Assembly: GCA_036346355.1 (NCBI GenBank)
Contig: CM070580.1
Coordinates: 17,661,374 to 17,725,373 of the forward strand
Direction: 5' to 3'
Source: Rhipidocladum racemiflorum
Lineage: Eukaryota; Streptophyta; Magnoliopsida; Poales; Poaceae
Length of the DNA: 64,000 nt
Shown piece by piece: positions 57,657 through 64,000 of the stretch (its first letter is position 1; each line of letters starts with the position of its first letter). The notes under the pieces are model-generated. The model saw only the letters and a list, made by a program, of their open reading frames with translations, made no database searches and was not told the origin of the DNA. The position numbers and the translations under genes are program-made.

Positions 57657-59853
57657 TGTAACACCCCGACATCTAGTATGCCCTGGATATCACCAAACAT
57701 AGTAGAAGCAACATCTAAATACCACAAATAGAGATAAATTACAGCAAGGGGGCGAATGCTAAAACCAAAAAATTCGGCAGCATTTCTTTTGTTTTTCCAT
57801 AGTTCGGAGCAACAACAATAGTATCACAAATATATCATAATGAAAGATATCTAAAATAGCAATAACATGTGACATAGAAACAATTTAAGTCCATAATAAT
57901 GCAATTCATCCACTTCATGAGCTAAACGAATCAAATAATATGGCCAAGCACTCAAATAATGCATACTCCAAGTTTTCAGCGCATTAACTTATTATCACAT
58001 CTATGAGTGGCAAAATTGTAGATGTTTAAATGAGTGAAACTTTGTGAGGATGTGCCACTAAACCCCTTTCCCGCATGACGGTTTCATGGTACCTAAAAAC
58101 AACATAAAACACAAGCGTGAGTTTATCACTCAGCAAGTATATTGCAATGGAACAATGGGAACAGTTTTCAATACCATCATCACTACATCTCATACTCAAC
58201 ATCATACTCATTTCATAATCATATCGTATACATCTCATTAACATCATCATATATGCAGTGCAATGCACATGTCTCCTCGAAGCACATACCGGTATTGCCG
58301 AGTGCACACCTGTCGGCGTGCACCCTCTTTCCCCCTTCCATCCCGTAGATGGAGGGTGCCTACTCTTACTGACTCGCTCTCATACACAACCGTGGATGGG
58401 ACTACGAGGTAGGTCTTTCGTGTTCACTACGTGTGAACACAGAGGCCCGCATCAGAATGGGACGTCTCTTCCATTATGAATGCACATATGACATGAACAT
58501 GTATCATCTCACATAAACATTTAATACAATGAATTCATAACCAATATATAAAACCATGTTCATCATATCGTAGGAAAACATCAATCATGGCAAGTTAGCA
58601 TATCATGTAATCATATCGCACTAAAGCAAGTCTAGCAATCATACAACCCAAACCCATTCCAATACACTTGCCTTCAACCGCGGGCGACGGAGTGGCAAGA
58701 GGTTGAGGGCACTCCCGGGGTCACAGCGCCTGCACATAGGTACCACACACTCAAAATGTGCCCACAAAACAGTACAAGATCGAACCTCTAACCCGACTCT
58801 GCAAACTACCCCTAAAACCCGAAAACAGAGAATCTGTCCCAACGGGACAGCGGGCTTCCAACAAGCATATCTTGAGTTCTAAGACTCCAAATTACGTAAA
58901 CGAGTACATTTTCTCATAGCTTAGGAAATTTTCTAGCTTTTTCTAAGTATTGGGAAAAACTTATTCGGCCTCTAAAATTGATTAATCTACAGATCAACAC
59001 GATCTGTCCCAATCACGTCATAGTTTTGAACACGTTCGGTAAAACAGCCATAACTTTCAAACGGCTGATCGGAATTATGAGTTATTGGTGTCCACTGAAA
59101 GGTATTGAAATTATATACAACTTTCTCAACAGGCGTCCGACCAAATTCTGACTCTAAAAACCCAAAACCGCGACCGAAGTCGGCTGTCCGGAATTGGCCG
59201 AGGCTACAGAGCGAAACAGATCTACTAAACGAATCTATACCTCTAATTCCAGCACCTAAACATGAATTCTAGGACTAATTTCCCCTTCTTAACCAGCACC
59301 ACAACCCTACAAAGAGATTGCAAACACTTACCACCCTCGAAGAACCACTCGAACGTCGAATTCTTCTCCTCCCGGTCCCCCGATATCCTTCCTCGCGCCA
59401 AAACCACCGGATCCCCTCGTCGCGGAGCTTCCCAATGGTGAGGGTAATGGATTGGAGGGGTGTGGCAGCAAGGGGTGGGGATGGATCCCTCCTAGGGCCG
59501 GCTAGGGGAGGTGGGGAGGTGGAGGAGCAAGGGGGAGAGGTGGAGGCGCAATGGGGGCTAGGGGCGGCGGCTAGGGTTGAGAGGGAGTGGGGGGCGCACC
59601 AAGGGTGGGCTGGCGCATGGGGGAGGTTTTGGCAGAATTCCTTCCCCCATGGGCCCAAAAACACCCCCACCAACGGCCCACTTCATCCCCCCGAGGCCCA
59701 AACTAGCTCCCGCTAGGCCCAAACTCCTCCGGAGGCCCAAATTCTCCCCCGGAAAGGCCCAAACTCACAAAAAAGGCCCAAAAACATGATACCAAAGTCA
59801 TACCTTAATGTCGACATCGAAAACAACTCACACCGTCATTCCGTAGTGTCACA
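57657..59853 (-). mobile_element. Gypsy-type solo LTR, 2,197 bp, TSD AGTGG
   Basis: Begins TGTAACACCCCGACATC and ends ..CCGTAGTGTCACA, with perfect AGTGG on both sides (57652-57656, 59854-59858). No internal domain is present. The motif GTGAGTTTATCACTCAGCAAG-like at 58117-58137 matches those of the LTRs at 2096 and 46129 in strand and offset, hence minus by analogy. GC-rich 59340-59780 has open frames in several phases without domains. Confidence 0.87.
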
Positions 59854-60362
59854 AGTGGCAAATTCCATCTTGACTGCTCACTTCCCTCTGCATGTTTCAT
59901 AGATAATTATCTATGAAATATAACATGTAGGGAATATTACACATGTAGGGAATGTAACAATCTCAGGTCTAAGGATCATACATCTACTATGTATGAGATA
60001 CACTGATGACACATAAGAATGTAACATTCTTTCAGTGTCCCATAGTGGGTCTATCTAACCCATGTTCTTCAACATGCGTTCATAATGTATTGATGATATC
60101 TCCATATCCCATGATCTATGAAACATGATCATCTATCAGTACATGTGTTGATCTATTCATCGTTGTCCTCTATGACGATATCCGATCAGAGATATTTATA
60201 GAATTATATCAATAAGTAAAGAGTTTCATAAGCAAGTCATATACTTGCTGATCAATATAATGATATACATTCATTAGACCAATAATCATATTATTATTTA
60301 TAAACATAGTCATGATATAATCATCTATATGACTATCTCAAGGGCATAACACTAACACTGTG

Positions 60363-60660
60363 AAGGTCATTGTACAACTGGCAAAAGTAACTTCAGATGC
60401 ACTAATTCTTTCAATCTGATCACAAGCTAGTTCATCACAATCATATATACAATCATTACAATCACAATCTTATATACAAAGTGATCATCACAATTATCCA
60501 CTAGCTTATATACAAAGTTTAGCATTTTAATTACACATGACTACTACTATAAACATGATGACACATCCTCATAACTCCACTTGCTTATTCTTTTGTATGA
60601 AAATTAGCCCTTCACGATGATCGACACGTGTGTAGCTAGCTTCCTTAGGTTGTTCTTTTT
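60363..60660. other. Non-coding DNA of CACTA element C
   Basis: AT-rich spacer between the CTGTG duplication and the TNP2-like coding remnant; words 'tatatacaa' and 'atcacaatc' recur. It is probably the 3' untranslated part or intergenic spacer of the transposon. Confidence 0.4.
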
Positions 60661-61562
60661 TTGACAGTGATGGCATTTCCAATAAGTGGCAACTCATCAA
60701 ACTGATTGTACTCTTCCTCACCTAGTACACTCTCAACTTCGACAATCTTCCTTTTCCCTGAAGAACTACGTGGCGCTTGTTGTTGGACAGGTCCATTACG
60801 TAGAAGATTTGAACAACTTGAGTAGCGAGTGCAAACAATTCATCTTGATATTCGACATGTTCAAGGTCCACAGTAGTGATACCGTACTTGTCAACCCTCA
60901 CCTGCTGGAGGTGGACCCAATGGCACCGAAATAAGTGGACCTTGAATAGTATGTAATTGAGCTCTCAAATCTCCTCTATGAACCCATAGTAGGAGCTCCT
61001 CGCTGACCCAATGGTTTTGAACGTATCAATGCGGACACATCTATTTTGGTTTGTGCTCTTCATATCCTGATCTGTCGTGTAAAATGTGTACCCATTTAAG
61101 CCGTATCTTTTCCGTGTGATAACTATAAATGTTGGCCCTTTTGCCAACCATGTCAGTATATCATGATCAGTACCAGACGAGTTACCAAGGATAGGTTGCT
61201 CCTTCAACCATTTGTTGAACTGAAGGTTGTGTTTTCTTGTGATCAAAGACTCCTACTGCACTGGATTCTCTTGCTATAGGTAGTGCTTGTGCTCTTTGAT
61301 ATATGAGGACACTACAGCCATGTATTGCCAAATCATGAAATGGGTTTGAGAGTAGGCAATTGAATAAGGCATGTTTGCTTTCCTTCCGATGGTCCTGACA
61401 CCCTCGAGCCTCCCCTCATGGCGAGATCGAGGCACACCTATAGGTTCAACTTGAGCTATGTAATCGACGCAAAACTCAATGATATGTTAAGTTGCATAAC
61501 CTTCGATAATGCTACCCTCCGGCCGAGATCGATTCCATACGTACGATTTGGGAATTCCCATG
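60661..61562 (-). pseudogene. CACTA TNP2-like transposase C-terminal part (DUF4216-like), broken
   Basis: Minus-strand coding DNA with YGLNGYTFYT..DQDMKSTNQN, then (V)RVDKYGITTVDLEH and EEEYNQFDEL, the conserved order of the C-terminal DUF4216-type domain of plant En/Spm TNP2 transposases. Upstream (61250-61555) lies RPEGSIIEGYATQ and SRHEGRLEGV, the preceding conserved segment. An in-frame stop TGA (60965-60967) replaces the expected Trp codon of 'EEIWEL'. A one-base shift occurs near 60750 in an A-rich run, and further stops lie upstream. At 61563 the coding DNA is cut by a gypsy-type LTR, so the N-terminal catalytic part is not in the window. Confidence 0.8.
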
Positions 61563-62759
61563 TGTCGGCGTACTAGCCAACAGGCACCTCCGAGACGGGT
61601 GCTTATGAGGTTCCGGTGGGGGGCTTTCGGGGCAATCGCCTCGGAAGGGAGGACGGTGACGATCCGGGCACCGGGAGGCTCAGACTAACGGGGGGACGCA
61701 AAGAGTTTTTACCCAGGTTCAGGCCCTCCGAAGAGTAATAGCCCTAGTCCTGCCTTTCTTGGTATTGCTTGTGTTCTTGCTGGGGAGGATGAAAACCTAC
61801 TCACAATGAGTCGAACCGAACCCCTTCTCCCATGCACCCCGGCTCCCTTTTATCCTCGGACTGACGGGGGCGCATGGGAGGCTTACACTGCAAGCCATCA
61901 TCATTACACTGGCATGGGCTCATTTAATGCGCACGCCGCTGCTCTTACATCCATTAATGTCTGCTGCATCTATCATAATCCTGCCTTGGGCCCCACGTCC
62001 ACCAACGCCGCCTGCCTGGCCACGGGTGAGGTGTAGTTGTGACGCCTCCCAAAGCCATGATGCGCTGGGAAGGCGCGCCGCCACGCCGCAGCCTCCCATG
62101 CTTCCACATTTAATGCGCCGCGATTCGCATTTAATGTCCCCGATCTCGACGGGACTATCCGGGGTGGTGCGCCAGGCCAGGATCAGACGCCACGCGGTTC
62201 ATCGGGCGACCACCGCCGCATCTCGCGGCCTGGTTCAGACGCTTACGCGTGTCCGCTGGCGATCACCGGCTGTCGCCAGCTGCCGCTCGTCAGACGCTTA
62301 CGTGTCCGCTGGGCGATTACCCGGCTGTCGCTTGCCGCTCGCTCAGACGCCTTACGTGGTTCGGCTGGGCGATTACCGGCTGGTCGCTTAGCTGCCTGCT
62401 CAGATGCTTACGTGCGGTCCGGGCGACACCTGGCTGGTCGCCTAAATGCCTGGCTCAGACGCTTCACGTGGTTACCGGGCGCGACCACCGTATGGGTTTT
62501 CTTTTGCCGTGGCAATGGGCCCAAGCACGCCCTGGTTGCCACTTGATTCCTTTTGTAGCGCGGGAGCGAGTACCTTGGTGTAGAATACGCCGACAAGAGC
62601 CCTGCCCACTCTAGGAGCGCTTCTGGTGTTCTCTCCTTCGTCTTTAATCGGCGGCTTGAGAACTGCTCCAGCTCCTGGGTGGGACCCTTCAAAGGTCCGC
62701 GCGCCTTGCAAAAAAGATCTTCCGACTTCTCCGATTCCCGAGCGGTTTGCGCGGTTACA
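61563..62759 (-). mobile_element. Gypsy-type LTR (possible 3' LTR of a minus-strand element)
   Basis: Starts TGTCGGCGTACTAGCC and carries 'acccaggttcaggccctccg' near 61706, a word usual in gypsy LTRs such as those of Grande/RIRE2-like elements read from this side. On the minus strand 'gataaaagggagcc' near 61850 could be its TATA box. A right end at ..GGTTACA (62759) is proposed because 'tcctcctt' follows, a polypurine tract on the minus strand. This end is uncertain. It truncates the CACTA transposase on its left. Confidence 0.5.
62170..62485. repeat. Tandem repeat ~55-65 bp in the gypsy LTR
   Basis: About five units of 'ctcagacgcttacgtg-tccg' plus 'ctgggcgattaccggctg' plus 'tcgcttgccgc', at roughly 62225, 62287, 62342, 62398 and 62453. 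GC-rich, in U3 if the LTR is minus-oriented. Confidence 0.85.
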
Positions 62760-62879
62760 TCCTCCTTGTAACCGCCGCACGTTCCTTGGGATGCGCCCCA
62801 TTTATGGGGCTTTTAAACTTCCTCTTTTTCGAATCGCCGCGCCTTTTCGGTTTTCCCGCCGATTCGCCTTCCGAGGCCT

Positions 62880-62886
62880 TATAAAA
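62880..62886 (+). promoter_or_regulatory. TATA box of the PF04195-like ORF
   Basis: TATAAAA at 62880-62886 in 'gccttataaaaggccgg', 124 bases upstream of the ATG at 63010. It implies a start site near 62912 and a leader of about 100 nt. Confidence 0.6.
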
Positions 62887-63009
62887 GGCCGGTCGAAGGG
62901 GGAGCGGTTCTTCCCCCTTTCAACTCTCCGCACTACACACCTTTCCGACGTTTCAAGCTTCCTTGCTTCATCCCCTTTGCGGTTGCGCTTCGAAATCTCC
63001 ATCCTCCCG

Positions 63010-64000
63010 ATGGCTCCGGTGCTTCCTTCTTCGATCATTGAGGAGGAGAGAGCCGCTAGGTTCTCCCAGAACATCACCGGGGGCGCCCTTCGCCTCCGCG
63101 CCGGGACTGTCGAGCCTCACTGTCGGCCTGGGGAAGTGGTTTTCTTCGGGTGGCAGCTCCTTGCCGGCCTACTTCACGGCTTCGACTTTTATCTTTCTGT
63201 TCTCAACTTCTATGCCATTCACCACATTCACCTTCCTCCCAACTCGTTATCCTCCTTTCTGCCTTTGCTCACTTGCGAGATGTTCGTGGGAGTGCTGCCC
63301 AACCTTCTTCTTTTTCGCTACTTCTACACCCTTCGCGCCGCGGCAGTACTCCGCCGCTTCTCGGAGTCGCCACCGCGGCTTGGATTGGCGGCGTTGCGCG
63401 CTATATCCCATTGGACCGCCGTCCAATTGGAGGGATTGGCGCAGAGTGGTCAGACGCCGAGGACGACAATGACATTGAAGTGTCGAGCTTCCGCCTCGCC
63501 CAGCCGTCAAGAACCCCAACTGGGGCTCCAGTGAGCGATGAGCCCGAAGCTCGAGCGATCTTGGCCCGCGTCGACCGGTTGCGGACGGCGGGCCTGACGG
63601 GGGCCATGGTGATCCGGGATTTTATTACCCGGAGGCTGTGTCCCCTGCGCCGCCGCGTCCGCCCAGCCTGGCAGTACATGGGCGTGGGCGATGGGACCCG
63701 GAGTATCCCCGGAGGTAACCTGCTCCGCTCTGCGTCATCCCTTGCTACTTCTGTTTTTCTTTTGACAAAACCTTACAGCGTTTCTTTCCTCCTGTGATTT
63801 CTTTTCCTTCTCGTGCCGACAGCCGCCGGGAATTTGGCTGATGACGTGATCGACCGGTGGATGCTGCAACTGGGCTTATCCGGCCCCGTTCCGCCGTTTC
63901 CGGCGGGCGCGGTCCCACTTTGCCGGCTGTCCCCCGGGGAGCGCGCGGCAATAATCCGCGCCCTGCCCTCGATGGACGCCATGGGCTCGCCCGTCGTGAC
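63010..64000 (+). pseudogene. Grass 'putative gypsy-type transposon' protein (PF04195-like), partial, frameshifted
   Basis: ATG at 63010 (MAPVLPSSIIEEERAAR). The frame contains PGEVVFFGWQLLAGLLHGFD..LNFYAIHHIHLPPNSL and CEMFVGVLPNLLLFRYFYTL, the pattern of the PF04195-type domain found in ORFs carried by large grass Ty3/gypsy elements. The original frame closes at 63534, but similarity moves to another phase at about 63335-63350 and then continues to 63714 (EPEARAILARVDRLRTAGL, MVIRDFITRR). A GT at 63715 and a polypyrimidine-AG ending at 63822 define a plausible 108-nt intron. After it the phase continues open (LADDVIDRWMLQLGLSG) to the window edge. Its function is unknown; such ORFs often lie antisense near an LTR. 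The frameshift could also be a sequencing error. Confidence 0.65.

Larger units (their letters stand above)
56726..60357 (-). mobile_element. Angela/BARE-like copia solo LTR with nested gypsy solo LTR, TSD CTGTG
   Basis: Left end TGTTGAGATATGCGG, right end ..GGGCATAACACTAACA. The reverse complement of the right end (TGTTAGTGTTATGCCC) is the Angela/BARE-type LTR start, so orientation is minus. It is flanked by perfect CTGTG duplications at 56721-56725 and 60358-60362. Without the nested element (57657-59853 plus one duplication) it is about 1.43 kb. It carries GC-rich 'gtcgatgaagtggatcatcc' tandem words at 56860-57050 and a minus-strand TATA-like word near 57210 ('ctatataaggag'). Confidence 0.88.

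Noticed and set aside
1..64000. CRISPR arrays, operons, ribosome binding sites
   Set aside because: The window is plant nuclear DNA; the short tandem repeats seen lack unique spacers of constant length.
1..64000. tRNA, rRNA or snoRNA genes
   Set aside because: No cloverleaf with A and B boxes or rRNA-like sequence was noticed; the only tRNA-related match is the 12-base primer binding site at 46113-46124.

Overview
This window is plant nuclear DNA, very probably from a grass (Poaceae). The evidence is the spliced GT-AG gene structure, GC-rich coding exons in AT-rich surroundings, Tourist- and Stowaway-like MITEs, Angela/BARE-type copia LTRs, very long Ty3/gypsy LTRs, and CACTA, Mutator-like and LINE copies. 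I cannot name the species. Only two host genes are convincing. One is a nine-exon, plus-strand MAP70-type microtubule-associated protein gene (18708-23344, 486 aa predicted). The other is a single-exon, minus-strand C2H2 zinc-finger repressor of the GIS/ZFP5/ZFP6/ZFP8 type (41308-42156, 282 aa). Almost everything else that can be explained is transposable-element DNA, and several elements can be bounded to the base by their target-site duplications (TSDs).

Layout. 1-1.9 kb: a Tourist-like MITE and a ~170 bp tandem repeat. 1.9-6.9 kb: an end of a CACTA element split by a 3.3 kb gypsy-type solo LTR (TSD GTACC). 7.28-11.15 kb: a complete 3,865 bp Mutator-like element with ~530-545 bp terminal inverted repeats, a perfect 9 bp TSD, a minisatellite inside each TIR and a ~178 bp satellite-like array inside the element. 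13.8-17.3 kb: an Angela-like solo LTR that carries a Tourist MITE and a complete 1,950 bp CACTA element (TSD ATA). 17.75-18.2 kb: a foldback sequence just upstream of the MAP70 gene. 23.9-33.3 kb: intergenic DNA with MITEs, a 5'-truncated LINE with TSD, and an unassigned GC-rich block. 33.3-36.6 kb: two related LTR-like sequences in inverted orientation. 37.8-38.9 kb: a decayed copia reverse transcriptase/RNase H end. 41.3-42.2 kb: the zinc-finger gene. 44.45-45.43 kb: an AT-rich higher-order repeat. 45.4-49.7 kb: the 5' part of a minus-strand gypsy element with a 3.57 kb LTR and an initiator-tRNA-Met primer binding site.

49.7 kb to the end is a nest of elements. An old CACTA element on the minus strand has a TNP2/DUF4216-like segment at 60.66-61.56 kb, a second accessory ORF at 51.6-53.6 kb and a left end at 49744. 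It was split by an Angela-like solo LTR (56726-60357, TSD CTGTG). That LTR was itself split by a gypsy-type solo LTR (57657-59853, TSD AGTGG). At 61563 a further gypsy-type LTR cuts into the transposase, followed by a plus-strand ORF resembling the grass 'putative gypsy-type transposon' family (PF04195-like), with its own TATA box and a candidate 108-nt intron. A near-perfect 75-bp-arm hairpin (50674-50863) lies inside the CACTA remnant and is the most striking single structure.

Family names come from recognising motifs by eye. The structural claims (TSDs, TIRs, splice sites, frames, hairpins) are read directly from the sequence.
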